Source of the DNA: M2408 sp040386975
GTDB lineage: Bacteria; Bacteroidota; Bacteroidia; Flavobacteriales_D; Crocinitomicaceae
Direction: 5' to 3'
NCBI GenBank assembly: GCA_040386975.1
Contig: JAZKEO010000013.1
Location: 62,001 to 126,000, forward strand
Length of the DNA stretch: 64,000 nt
Shown in pieces: positions 56,254 through 64,000 of this stretch. The notes beneath the pieces are model-generated. The model was not told where the DNA came from, searched no databases, and saw only the letters and a program-made list of their open reading frames with translations. The translations under genes were made by a program, and so were the position numbers. Positions within the stretch are counted from its first letter, which is position 1, and every line of letters begins with the position of its first letter.

Positions 56254-56850
56254 ATGTCGGAAAAAGATATTTTAGAGGGAAACAAACAAGGAAAATGTAT
56301 CATTTTTTCAGCTCCATCTGGTGCCGGGAAAACTACGATTGTGCAGTACTTGTTGAACCAAAATTTAGGCTTAGAATTTTCCATTTCTGCTTGTAGCAGG
56401 TATCCAAGAAGAAATGAAATTGACGGAAAAGACTACAGATTTTTTTCAATAGATGAATTTAACAACAAAATTCAAAACAATGAATTTATCGAATGGGAAG
56501 AAGTTTACAAAGATAATTTTTACGGGACATTAAAGTCTGAAATTCAACGTATTTGGGGAAATAATCATGCTGTGATATTTGACGTTGACGTTATCGGTGG
56601 ACTAAATCTCAAAAAACAATTTAAAGACCAAGCTTTGGCAGTTTTTGTTCAAGCTCCATCCATCGAGGAACTCGAAAAAAGATTGCGTTTCAGAAGCACA
56701 GAATCTGAAGAAAAAATTTTAGTTCGTATGGGAAAAGCAAGACAAGAATTGGAAAAAGCGAGTGAATTTGACATTATTTTAGTAAATGCCGATTTAGAAA
56801 AAGCCTGTCAAGATGCTTTAATTTTAGTTCGTAATTTTCTTGCAAAATGA
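56254..56850 (+). CDS. gmk: Guanylate kinase
   Basis: 198 residues. Walker A APSGAGKTT at 20-28; GMP-binding segment SACSRYPRRNEIDGKDYRFFS; EWEEVYKDNFYGTLKSEI; AVIFDVDVIGGLNLKKQF; LRFRSTESEEKILVRM lid. It phosphorylates GMP to GDP. In most homologs the GMP site reads S.TTR.PR.GE; here CSRYPRRNE is a modest variant. Starts 15 nt after yicC and overlaps nadD by 4 nt. Confidence 0.95.
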   Translation: MSEKDILEGNKQGKCIIFSAPSGAGKTTIVQYLLNQNLGLEFSISACSRYPRRNEIDGKDYRFFSIDEFNNKIQNNEFIEWEEVYKDNFYGTLKSEIQRIWGNNHAVIFDVDVIGGLNLKKQFKDQALAVFVQAPSIEELEKRLRFRSTESEEKILVRMGKARQELEKASEFDIILVNADLEKACQDALILVRNFLAK

Positions 56851-57452
56851 ACATTGGTCTGTATTTCGGAACGTTTAATCCAATTCATGTTGGACATTTA
56901 ATCATTGCCAATCATTTGGCACAAGTTCCTGAATTGGATCAAATTTGGCTTGTTGTATCACCACAAAATCCATTAAAAGCAAAAAATACTTTACTAACTG
57001 ATTTTCACAGATTAAGTTTAGTGAAAATTGCTATCGAAGATAATCCAAAATTACGAGCTTCTGATATTGAATTTTCTTTGCCAATTCCAAGTTACACAGT
57101 AAATACCTTGGCTCATTTGAAAGAAAAATTTCCAAAAGACACTTTTTCTTTGATTCTGGGAGAAGATAATTTGAGAAATTTGCACAAGTGGTTTAATTAC
57201 GAATACATTTTAGATAAGCATAAAATTTACGTTTTTCCAAGAAATTTAACGGAACAGGAAACGAAAGAAGATTTAATTTTAGAAAACGAATTTATTAAAA
57301 ATCATCCAAATATTCATTTCTGCCAAGACACGCCCTTGATGAAAATTTCTTCAAGTTATATCCGTGAAGCTATAAGAAAAGGGAAAGATGTACGTTATTT
57401 ATTGACAGAAGCTGTTTTTAATTATGTTGATGAAATGAATTTTTATAAATGA
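56847..57452 (+). CDS. nadD: Nicotinate-nucleotide adenylyltransferase
   Basis: 201 residues. GLYFGTFNPIHVGHLIIANH has the GxFxPxHxGH nucleotide-binding motif, and SSSYIREAIRKGKDVRYLL the C-terminal (I/S)SST.IR motif. WLVVSPQNPLKAKN and LGEDNLRNLHKW are also as in the family. It makes deamido-NAD from NaMN and ATP. ATGA overlap with gmk implies coupled translation. Confidence 0.94.
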   Translation: MNIGLYFGTFNPIHVGHLIIANHLAQVPELDQIWLVVSPQNPLKAKNTLLTDFHRLSLVKIAIEDNPKLRASDIEFSLPIPSYTVNTLAHLKEKFPKDTFSLILGEDNLRNLHKWFNYEYILDKHKIYVFPRNLTEQETKEDLILENEFIKNHPNIHFCQDTPLMKISSSYIREAIRKGKDVRYLLTEAVFNYVDEMNFYK

Positions 57453-57459
57453 ATTTTGA

Positions 57460-57948
57460 ATGAATAAAAAGCCAAATTTTATAGTTAAACTAATTTTTAT
57501 TATCCTTGATTTCTTTTATCCATTGGTGAAAAAAATCATGACTAAACAAACGTATTACTATGTTGCCTGTGGAGGAGCAAATACTGTTTTTGGTTTTATT
57601 ATTTATTATATAACGTTTCACTATTTGTTGAATAAAAGTGACTTAGATTTAGGTTTTTACAGTTTCAAACCACACATCGCTTCCTTTTTTGTTTCCTTTG
57701 GAATTACATTTCCTTTGGGCTTTTTATTAAGTAAATACGTCGTTTGGAGTGAAAGTTATTTGGCGGGAAACAAGCAACTTGGCAGGTACATTTTTTTCCT
57801 TGTTGTGTTTGTTGGGATGAATTATGGACTTCTGAAATTATTTGTAGAAGTTTTTTATTGGTGGCCAATGCCGAGCCAAATTTTAACAACCTCCATTATA
57901 CTTGTTTTCAGTTATTTATCTCAAAAATATTATTCGTTTAAACATTGA
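57460..57948 (+). CDS. GtrA family membrane protein
   Basis: 162 residues with four transmembrane helices (about 40-60, 72-95, 108-128, 135-152), e.g. YVACGGANTVFGFIIYYITF and FFVSFGITFPLGFLLSKYVVW. The N-terminus QTYYYVACGGANTVFG and the Trp/Ser after helix two (VVWSES) fit GtrA, which assists transfer of undecaprenyl-linked sugars. It starts 7 nt after nadD, so may be co-transcribed. Convergent with topB, 3 nt apart. Confidence 0.82.
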   Translation: MNKKPNFIVKLIFIILDFFYPLVKKIMTKQTYYYVACGGANTVFGFIIYYITFHYLLNKSDLDLGFYSFKPHIASFFVSFGITFPLGFLLSKYVVWSESYLAGNKQLGRYIFFLVVFVGMNYGLLKLFVEVFYWWPMPSQILTTSIILVFSYLSQKYYSFKH

Positions 57949-57951
57949 GAT

Positions 57952-60066
57952 TTACTCAACTTCCAAATTAAAGTCATTCGTAAAAACAATTTTCCCATCA
58001 ACAGGAGTTGAATTCCCTGGAATCATTAAACCTTTTATTTTTGTTGTTTTTCCTTTGGAAAGTAATTCAAAAACAAATTTATCGGTTAACTTTTTACCTA
58101 AAAGTTCAAAAGGAATTTTAAAACCACAAATAGCAAAATTTGCACAACCATAAGCTGTATTGCCTTTCTTTAAAAGATTGGATTTACACTTTGGACAGGT
58201 CATATTCTCAATATTAATTTCCTCTTTTGCTTTTGTTTCTCTTGGTTTTTTGACTTTCTCTTCGGCTTTAGCTTCAACTTTTTCAGGAGCAATCGAAATA
58301 ATTCTTCGTGTATTGAAAATCACTTCGTTGCACAAGTCAACAACCATTTGAATTAACTCTTTTTTGAAAATTTCGATGGAATATTCGCCTTTTTCAATCA
58401 TTCGTATTTTACGCTCCCAATTTCCTGTTAATTCAGGACTTTTTAGCAGATCATTTTGAATCGTATCAATCAAATCGATGCCCGTTTGTGTGGCAAAAAT
58501 ATTTTTTTTGTTGCGTTCAATATAACGTCTTCTAAAAAGGGTTTCAATAATATTTGCACGTGTTGAAGGTCGCCCGATTCCATTGTCTTTCAACAATTCA
58601 CGCATTTCTTCATCTTCAACTTGTTTACCGGCTGTTTCCATTCCTCTAAGCAAAGTCGCTTCCGTGAAATATTTTGGAGCGGCCGTTTTTCCATGGTGAA
58701 CTTTTGGTTCGTGTGGACCTTTTTCTCCTTCAACAAACAAAGGCATCACTTTTTCTTCTTCGTCCTTTTTTGAAGCTTGATCATCTGCGTAAACAATTCT
58801 CCAACCTAAATCTAAAATTTGTTTTCCGCTTGCTTTAAATTCAATTTGACCAACTTTCCCTAAAACGGTTGTCGTAAAAATCTTACATTCAGGATAAAAA
58901 ACCGCAATAAATCGTTTTACAATAATATCGTAAATGTGCTGTTCTTGCGGACTTATTCCCGAAGGTGAAATTCCAGTTGGAATAATCGCGTGGTGATCGG
59001 TAACTTTTTTATTGTCAAAAACAGCTTTTGATTTCGGAATCGGTTTAGCTAAAAGCGACTCCGTAAAGCGTTTGTAATACGTTAATCCTTGTAAAATTCC
59101 TGGGATTTTCGGATGCAAATCTTCAGTCAAATACGTCGTATCCACACGTGGATAAGTAACCAATTTTTTCTCGTATAAATTCTGAATCAATTTCAAAGTA
59201 TCATCAGCTGAGTAAGCATGTTTTTTATTCGCTTCAACTTGAAGGGCGGTCAAATCAAACAAACGAGGATTTCCTTCTTTTCCTTCTTTTTGTTCAAAAG
59301 TAGTAACTTCAAATTCATGCTCTTTCAAATAGCTTAGACCTTTTTCAGCTTTTTCAACAGAAGTTAAACGATCAATTGTTGCGTTGAATTCTGTTTCTCG
59401 GTAAAGTGTTTTCAGTTCCCAATAATCTTCTGATTTGAAGGCATCGATTTCTTTTTGACGTTGAACAATCATCGCTAAAGTAGGAGTTTGCACTCTTCCT
59501 ATTGAAAAAACAGCTTTTCCCTGACCGAATTTTTTGGTAAATAAACGCGTAGCATTCATTCCTAAAAGCCAGTCTCCAATTGCTCTAGCACTTCCTGCAG
59601 CGTATAAATTATCGTATTGCTTTGATTCTCTTAAAGTTTTAAATCCCTCTTTTATAGCTTCTTCCGTAAGCGATGAAATCCACAAACGTTTGATTGGAAC
59701 AGCACATTTTGCCTTCAATAAAACCCAGCGTTGAATGAGCTCTCCTTCCTGTCCAGCATCCCCACAGTTGATTACCATTTCTGCGTTTTGAACTAAGCGT
59801 TGAATGACGTGAAATTGTTTTTGTACACCACTGTCTTCCATCACTTTAACGCCAAAACTTGATGGAATCATGGGTAATTCTTCCAAACGCCAAGCTTTCC
59901 ATTTTTCGGTGTAATCGTGTGGTTCTTTTAAAGTACAAAGATGACCAAAAGTCCAAGTAACCTGATACCCATTTCCTTCCATATAGCCGTCCTTAGCCTG
60001 AGTAGCACCAATTATTTTGGCAATATCTCTTGCAACACTAGGTTTTTCGGCAATACAGACTTTCAT
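57952..60066 (-). CDS. topB: DNA topoisomerase III
   Basis: 704 residues. The Toprim domain begins at MKVCIAEKPSVARDIA, with the acidic pair in INCGDAGQEGELI. The catalytic Tyr is Y305 in LVTYPRVDTTYL. SIGRVQTPTLAMIVQRQKEI, DNGIGRPSTRANIIETL and a single C-terminal Cys4 zinc motif (CPKCKSNLL...CANFAICGF) complete it. Relaxes and decatenates single-stranded regions of DNA. Solitary here; similar genes are sometimes carried on mobile elements, but no conjugation genes are nearby. Confidence 0.94.
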   Translation of the reverse strand: MKVCIAEKPSVARDIAKIIGATQAKDGYMEGNGYQVTWTFGHLCTLKEPHDYTEKWKAWRLEELPMIPSSFGVKVMEDSGVQKQFHVIQRLVQNAEMVINCGDAGQEGELIQRWVLLKAKCAVPIKRLWISSLTEEAIKEGFKTLRESKQYDNLYAAGSARAIGDWLLGMNATRLFTKKFGQGKAVFSIGRVQTPTLAMIVQRQKEIDAFKSEDYWELKTLYRETEFNATIDRLTSVEKAEKGLSYLKEHEFEVTTFEQKEGKEGNPRLFDLTALQVEANKKHAYSADDTLKLIQNLYEKKLVTYPRVDTTYLTEDLHPKIPGILQGLTYYKRFTESLLAKPIPKSKAVFDNKKVTDHHAIIPTGISPSGISPQEQHIYDIIVKRFIAVFYPECKIFTTTVLGKVGQIEFKASGKQILDLGWRIVYADDQASKKDEEEKVMPLFVEGEKGPHEPKVHHGKTAAPKYFTEATLLRGMETAGKQVEDEEMRELLKDNGIGRPSTRANIIETLFRRRYIERNKKNIFATQTGIDLIDTIQNDLLKSPELTGNWERKIRMIEKGEYSIEIFKKELIQMVVDLCNEVIFNTRRIISIAPEKVEAKAEEKVKKPRETKAKEEINIENMTCPKCKSNLLKKGNTAYGCANFAICGFKIPFELLGKKLTDKFVFELLSKGKTTKIKGLMIPGNSTPVDGKIVFTNDFNLEVE

Positions 60067-60202
60067 GGATTCAATTCTGGAATAAAAAATTTGAAAGTGT
60101 AAAGTTGCCTATTTTTTGGCAAAAAATGGAATTAATTTATTAACAATTGCGATATTTTTCTTAGGTTCATAAAGTAAATTTTAATAAAAAATTAATTTTA
60201 TG

Positions 60203-60235
60203 TTTGCATAATAAAACATTTTTTCATTATATTCG
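60203..60235 (+). promoter_or_regulatory. Promoter of the acyl-CoA dehydrogenase gene
   Basis: TTTG (60203-60206), 21 nt, TATATTCG (60228-60235): one mismatch in the -7 box, good spacing, 45 nt before the ATG. Confidence 0.5.
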
Positions 60236-60280
60236 TATTAAATAAGAAAAGCCATACCACAATCTGAAAAAAGTTCAAAC

Positions 60281-62056
60281 ATGAAAGCAATTAAAGGAGG
60301 AGAATTTTTAATTCGAAAAACACATTTTAGTGAAATTTTTATTCCAGAAGAATGGAATGAGGAGCAAAAAATGATTTCTCAAGTCTGTGAGGATTTTATT
60401 GCGATGGAAATTATTCCCAATTTAGATAAAATTGATGCTCAAGAGGAAGGTTTAATGGTTTCTTTGTTGGACAAAGCTGGAGAGTTGGGTTTGCTTGGAA
60501 TGTCTGTACCAGAAAATTTAGGTGGAATGGGAACAGATTTCAAAACATCACTTTTGGCAACAGAACATTTGGGTGAAGGGCATTCGTTTTCAGTAGCTTT
60601 TGGTGCTCATACTGGAATTGGTACTTTGCCGCTTTTGTATTATGGAAATGAAGAACAAAAACAAAAATACATTCCAAAATTAGCTTCTGGTGAATGGAAA
60701 GCTGCTTATTGTTTGACAGAACCAAATTCAGGTTCAGACGCAAATTCAGGAAAAACAAAGGCTATTTTATCGGAAGATGGGAAACATTATTTGCTAACAG
60801 GTCAAAAAATGTGGATTACAAACGGTGGATTTGCTGATTTTTTTACTGTTTTTGCAAAAATTGACGACGACGATGTGTTGAGTGCTTTTTTAATTGAACG
60901 TTCCTATGAGGGAATTACTTTTAATCCTGAAGAACATAAAATGGGAATCAAAGGTTCATCTACACGACAAATTTTCTTTAATAAAGTAAAAGTTCCAGTT
61001 GAAAACTTACTTTCAGAAAGGAAAAATGGATTTAAAATCGCTTTAAACATTTTAAATATCGGAAGAATAAAATTGGCTGCTGGAGTTTTGGGTGGTTCAA
61101 AACAAACAATTAACGACGGTTTAAAATACGCTATTGATAGAGAACAATTTGGAAGATCAATAGCAAAATACGGAGCAATTCGCTTCAAATTAGCAGAACA
61201 AGTGATGAGAACTTTTGTTTTGGAATCTGCAATTTACCGTGCAGGACAAAACATAGATGATAAAATCAATATCCTTGTAACAGAAGGCATGACGAAAGCT
61301 CAAGCAACCTTAAAAGGAATCGAAGAATACGCTGCTGAATGCGCTATTTTGAAAGTTGCTGGCTCAGAATGTTTGGATTATGTGGTTGATGAAGCCTTGC
61401 AGATTTTTGGCGGAATGGGTTATTCGGCTGAATCGCCAGTTGAACGTTCTTACAGAGATTCTCGTATTAACCGAATTTTTGAAGGTACAAATGAAATCAA
61501 TCGTTTGTTGACTGTTGACATGATTTTACGTCGTGGAATGAAAGGAGAATTGGATTTGATGTCGCCAGCAATGAAAGTTGCAGGTGAGTTGATGAGTATT
61601 CCAGAAACACCAGATTTGGACGGAGGAATTTTCGCTAAAGAACATTTTTACCTAGAAAATTTCAAAAAAGTAATTTTGATGATTGCTGGTTCAGCAGTTC
61701 AAAAATTGATGCAAAGTTTGTCTAAAGAACAAGAAATTTTAATGAATGTAGCAGATATAGCGATTGCGATTTATCAAGCAGAATCAGCTTTGTTGCGTGT
61801 TGAAAAAATGATTTCTCAAGGTAAAGCGAATGATTCAAGTGTTCAAGTTGACATCGTGAAATTGTATTTTTACGAGATGGCTGATAAAATCAATAAATTT
61901 GGAAAAGACGCAATTTATTCTTTTGTTGAAGGAGATGAAGCTCGCATGATGATTATGGGCTTAAAACGTTTCACGAAAGTAGATGAAGTAAATCCAAAAG
62001 CTTTGCGTCAGCGTATTGCGCAAGACTTGATTGAAAAAGGAACGTATACTTTGTAA
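60281..62056 (+). CDS. Acyl-CoA dehydrogenase
   Basis: 591 residues. Longer than the 380-residue core because of a C-terminal helical extension, as in very-long-chain-type bacterial homologs. Visible: LGLLGMSVPENLGGMGTDF, AAYCLTEPNSGSDANSGKTKA (FAD site), KMWITNGGFADFFTVFA, GIKGSSTRQIFFNKVKVPVENLL, YAIDREQFGRSIAKYGAIRFKLAE, and YRDSRINRIFEGTNEINRLL with the catalytic-region Glu (FEGTNE). FAD-dependent first step of fatty acid beta-oxidation. Monocistronic. Confidence 0.93.
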   Translation: MKAIKGGEFLIRKTHFSEIFIPEEWNEEQKMISQVCEDFIAMEIIPNLDKIDAQEEGLMVSLLDKAGELGLLGMSVPENLGGMGTDFKTSLLATEHLGEGHSFSVAFGAHTGIGTLPLLYYGNEEQKQKYIPKLASGEWKAAYCLTEPNSGSDANSGKTKAILSEDGKHYLLTGQKMWITNGGFADFFTVFAKIDDDDVLSAFLIERSYEGITFNPEEHKMGIKGSSTRQIFFNKVKVPVENLLSERKNGFKIALNILNIGRIKLAAGVLGGSKQTINDGLKYAIDREQFGRSIAKYGAIRFKLAEQVMRTFVLESAIYRAGQNIDDKINILVTEGMTKAQATLKGIEEYAAECAILKVAGSECLDYVVDEALQIFGGMGYSAESPVERSYRDSRINRIFEGTNEINRLLTVDMILRRGMKGELDLMSPAMKVAGELMSIPETPDLDGGIFAKEHFYLENFKKVILMIAGSAVQKLMQSLSKEQEILMNVADIAIAIYQAESALLRVEKMISQGKANDSSVQVDIVKLYFYEMADKINKFGKDAIYSFVEGDEARMMIMGLKRFTKVDEVNPKALRQRIAQDLIEKGTYTL

Positions 62057-62060
62057 AAAA

Positions 62061-62096
62061 GTATTAATTTTTCCAGTGTAATGGAAAAATTAATAC
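62061..62096. promoter_or_regulatory. 15-bp perfect inverted repeat between acyl-CoA dehydrogenase and the ATPase
   Basis: GTATTAATTTTTCCA (62061-62075), loop GTGTAA, TGGAAAAATTAATAC (62082-62096). It begins 4 nt after the stop of the dehydrogenase. No T-run follows, so an operator is more likely than a terminator; its TTCCA-N6-TGGAA core recurs in the 32-bp repeats. Confidence 0.55.
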
Positions 62097-62174
62097 TAAA
62101 ATTTCCACTTTAATGGAAAAATTCGGGGTAAAATTTGTTTTCTAATGGAAATATTCATAGTTTTGTGTTATGGA
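62079..62174 (+). repeat. Three 32-bp direct repeats overlapping the ATPase promoter and start
   Basis: Units 62079-62110, 62111-62142 and 62143-62174 each begin TAATGGAAA and are exactly 32 bp. The first two share TAATGGAAAAATT and a TAAAATTT block at the same offset. TTTCCA-N6-TGGAAA palindromes are centred on the unit junctions at 62078 and 62110; the third site keeps only the TGGAAA half. A looser match precedes at 62047-62078. The last unit contains the -7 box and the ATG. Confidence 0.6.
62134..62165 (+). promoter_or_regulatory. Promoter of the AAA/DUF4143 ATPase gene
   Basis: TTTG (62134-62137), 20 nt, TAGTTTTG (62158-62165), then TGTT, then ATG at 62170. Full consensus with a 4-nt gap to the start codon, so a leaderless mRNA is predicted. 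The TGGAAA half-site of repeat unit 3 lies between the -33 and -7 boxes, where a bound protein would block polymerase. Confidence 0.55.
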
Positions 62175-63300
62175 ATCTGTCGGTAGAACATTAGAAAAGA
62201 CTCTAAATAGTTGGTTAAATAAACGAAAAGCCATTGTTTTAACTGGTGCAAGGCAAGTTGGAAAGACGACTTTACTAAGTAATTTATTTGGTAAAGATGA
62301 AAAAGTATTGTTTCTCAATGCAGACGAAAATAGAGTTCGTTTTATTTTTGAGGATTTGAGTTTACCAAATTTGAAAGATATAATTGGTAGAAATAAAGTT
62401 CTTATAATTGATGAAATACAACGTTTAACAAATCCGGGTTTACTTTTAAAATTAATTTTCGATAGTTTCAAAGACGTTCAGCTGGTTGCAACTGGTTCAT
62501 CAGCCTTGGAAATTTCTGATAAAATTTTTGAACCTTTAACAGGAAGACATGTTTTATTTCATTTGTATCCGTTTTCGGTTTCTGAATTGTATAAAGACAA
62601 ATCGTCTTTTAGTGTGGAAGAAGAATTACCTTTTCACTTAATTTTTGGTATGTACCCAGATATTTGTAATTACCGTTCTGATGCTGAAATAAATTTAAAA
62701 AATCTCGCTAATCAATATTTATATAAAGATGTATTAATTTGGAAAAACATACGAAAACCTGAATTACTTGAAAAATTACTGCAACTTTTAGCTTATCAAA
62801 TTGGACAAGAAATCTCTATTCATGAATTAGCAAAAAGTCTAAGAGTCAAATCGGAAACAGTAGAAAGTTACATAGATCTATTAGAAAAGTCGTTTGTTAT
62901 TTTTCGTTTAAAAGCATATAGTTCAAATCCAAGAAAAGAAATTTCAAAGATGAGTAAAATTTATTTTTGGGATTTGGGAATTAGAAACGCTATTATTGAT
63001 GACTTTGATCCTATTTCGTTAAGAAATGATATTGGTCAATTGTGGGAAAATTTCATTATTAGCGAAAGAATGAAAAAAAACTCAAACAGTCAAGCGAAAG
63101 AAAAAAGCTTTTTTTGGAGAAATTACAATCAAAGTGAAGTTGATTATTTGGAAACAAGGAAAAATGAAATCGATGCTTTTGAGATAAAATGGAGTAAAAC
63201 AAAAAATCATCGTGTTTCAACTGCCTTTACAAATGAATATGAAAATGCAAATACTAAAGTGATTACACCTTCCAATTTTATGGAATTTTTAGATGAATAA
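62170..63300 (+). CDS. AAA_14/DUF4143 ATP-binding protein
   Basis: 376 residues. Walker A TGARQVGKTTLL (about 24-35), Walker B VLIIDEIQRL (about 76-85), sensor segment VQLVATGSSALEIS, and LTGRHVLFHLYPFSVSEL, the usual AAA_14 order. The C-terminal DUF4143 part has VLIWKNIRKPELLEKLLQLLAYQIGQEIS, IYFWDLGIRNAII and a PD-(D/E)XK-like end (FFWRNYNQSEVDYLE, IDAFEIKWSKT). A winged helix (HELAKSLRVKSETVESYIDLLEKS) links them. The family is widespread and its role is not established; the winged helix could bind the upstream repeat array (inference). Confidence 0.9.
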   Translation: MESVGRTLEKTLNSWLNKRKAIVLTGARQVGKTTLLSNLFGKDEKVLFLNADENRVRFIFEDLSLPNLKDIIGRNKVLIIDEIQRLTNPGLLLKLIFDSFKDVQLVATGSSALEISDKIFEPLTGRHVLFHLYPFSVSELYKDKSSFSVEEELPFHLIFGMYPDICNYRSDAEINLKNLANQYLYKDVLIWKNIRKPELLEKLLQLLAYQIGQEISIHELAKSLRVKSETVESYIDLLEKSFVIFRLKAYSSNPRKEISKMSKIYFWDLGIRNAIIDDFDPISLRNDIGQLWENFIISERMKKNSNSQAKEKSFFWRNYNQSEVDYLETRKNEIDAFEIKWSKTKNHRVSTAFTNEYENANTKVITPSNFMEFLDE

Positions 63301-63315
63301 AAATCTAAAAAACAA

Positions 63316-63345
63316 AAAAGTCATTCATTAATAAGAATGACTTTT
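63316..63345. terminator. Bidirectional terminator between convergent genes
   Basis: AAAAGTCATTC (63316-63326) and GAATGACTTTT (63335-63345): perfect 11-bp stem, 8-nt loop, with A and T flanks. It lies between the ATPase stop (63300) and the DUF4920 stop (63367). Confidence 0.8.
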
Positions 63346-63366
63346 CAATATATTTAAAACTAAATT

Positions 63367-63864
63367 TTATTTCTTTGGCTTCTCAAAAGTAATTCCATCA
63401 GCTTCAAAGGAAAGTTCAAAACTTGGCTCTGTAATTTGTGCAATTTCCTCTTTTGTTTTTCCAGCATCTTCAGCAAAATGTTGACGCATTTCAACCGTAA
63501 TTGTGTCCCAATAAGCAATTCCAGATAAAAATGCTTTTGTGCCAATTTTAGTTTTTGTTGGAATGGTAAAATGGTCTTTAAATCGAGCCATCAAACTAGA
63601 TCCATCAGCTTTTTTGATGTTTATCCAGCAACCAGCAGCGTTACAAACTTCTGAAATTTCAGCTTCAATGGTGAATTCTGTATCTTCTTTTGTTTTATTC
63701 ATTTCTGAAATCAACTCATCAACAGAAACTGCTTTAGTTTGGTCAACTTTTGCTGGTCCGTAAGAAACCATTTCTATTTTTTCTTCTTTTTTTACAGCTT
63801 CTGAGCATGCAGAAAAAATCAAGGAAGTCCCAAATAAAACTCCTAGAATTAGTGTTTTTTTCAT
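63367..63864 (-). CDS. DUF4920 lipoprotein
   Basis: 165 residues. Lipobox IFSAC (about 16-20). The DUF4920 core is IEAEISEVCNAAGCWINIKKADG, SLMARFKDHFTIPT, and GTKAFLSGIAYWDTITVEMRQHFAEDAGK. The family's CxxxGCW pair suggests a redox or metal site (inference). Periplasmic face of a membrane. It follows the truncated right-edge gene by 11 nt, so they probably share a transcript. Confidence 0.85.
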   Translation of the reverse strand: MKKTLILGVLFGTSLIFSACSEAVKKEEKIEMVSYGPAKVDQTKAVSVDELISEMNKTKEDTEFTIEAEISEVCNAAGCWINIKKADGSSLMARFKDHFTIPTKTKIGTKAFLSGIAYWDTITVEMRQHFAEDAGKTKEEIAQITEPSFELSFEADGITFEKPKK

Positions 63865-63875
63865 GTGAGTGATTT

Positions 63876-64000
63876 TTACTTGATGTGCTTGTTGTAAAAC
63901 TCTTCAGGTTTATAACTCACCCCATCCATATCGATTTGAGAAATTTTTGAAGTCACAAAAAAGCGAACTAAAACACGACGACTTTTCTCGTCGTTTGTAA
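63876..64000 (-). CDS. C-terminal fragment of a gene running off the right edge
   Basis: 40 codons before a TAA at 63878-63876, open to the window end. Residues include SRRVLVRFFVTSKISQIDMDG and SYKPEEFYNKHIK. Its stop lies 11 nt from the DUF4920 start on the same strand. The family cannot be judged from this fragment. Confidence 0.55.
   Translation of the reverse strand, partial: TNDEKSRRVLVRFFVTSKISQIDMDGVSYKPEEFYNKHIK

Noticed and set aside
57952..60066. topB as a marker of an integrative conjugative element
   Set aside because: No tra, mob, integrase or direct-repeat boundaries nearby; flanked by ordinary chromosomal genes.
62079..62174. Mini-CRISPR array
   Set aside because: Unit length is 32 bp in total with no spacers; neighbouring units share most of their sequence and no cas genes are present.
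1..64000. tRNA, rRNA or riboswitch genes
   Set aside because: No tRNA T-arm with cloverleaf context, rRNA core, or recognisable TPP/cobalamin/SAM elements seen; thiL has no room for a leader.

Overview
The window is AT-rich (about one third G+C by eye) DNA from a member of the Bacteroidota, most likely class Flavobacteriia. Three things point there. Several secreted proteins end in type IX secretion (T9SS) sorting domains, both the type A 'YPNP...' form and the type B gliding-motility C-terminal form. Promoters match the Bacteroidota consensus TTTG-N(about 20)-TAnnTTTG. Some genes belong to families typical of the phylum: type III glutamine synthetase, IPExxxVDY protein, long-form urocanate hydratase, and GSCFA with a DUF7033-type deacetylase. 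No genus can be assigned. There is no rRNA, tRNA, CRISPR array, complete insertion sequence or prophage.

Layout. 1-7 kb (minus strand): a truncated secreted protein, a membrane TPR/LuxR-type regulator, a degenerate ProC-like Rossmann protein, and a two-gene unit with a large T9SS type B cargo. 7.3-15.2 kb: glnN with a clear promoter and terminator, an envelope beta-barrel candidate, two minus-strand genes with a shared upstream element, and hutU. 15.2-23 kb is the most accessory-looking part: a lipoprotein, a Fic AMP-transferase with a built-in inhibitory motif, a chimeric scar made from hutU and the deacetylase gene, a three-gene envelope operon of unknown function, the deacetylase/GSCFA pair, a structured intergenic element, a DUF1801 remnant and an AIM24-family protein. 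23.2-31.5 kb: a 1424-residue PKD-rich T9SS cargo, thiL and an M1 metallopeptidase lipoprotein. 31.7-42.5 kb: IPExxxVDY-pyk-arsC-like, an S9 peptidase, and an MMPL/RND exporter with a polyprenyl synthase. 42.6-48.8 kb: an ECF sigma/anti-sigma operon divergent from a T9SS cargo, an OmpA lipoprotein, a GNAT-like protein and a family 9 glycosyltransferase. 48.9-55.1 kb: two large paralogous T9SS proteins, one broken by a 10-N assembly gap. 55.3-64 kb: yicC-gmk-nadD-gtrA, topB, an acyl-CoA dehydrogenase, an AAA/DUF4143 ATPase preceded by a 32-bp iterated palindrome array, and a DUF4920 lipoprotein after a truncated gene.

Functionally, most of the window is chromosomal housekeeping (nitrogen, histidine, glycolysis, thiamine, isoprenoid, nucleotide and NAD metabolism) mixed with a large secreted and outer-membrane inventory. 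No single multi-gene novel system is evident. The most unusual signals are non-coding: the iterated operator over the ATPase promoter, four genes whose -7 box ends exactly 4 nt before ATG (predicted leaderless mRNAs), the tandem-duplication scar at 17.1 kb, heptamer tandem repeats, and folded intergenic elements at 9.8 and 21.7 kb. Promoter calls rest on consensus matching alone.
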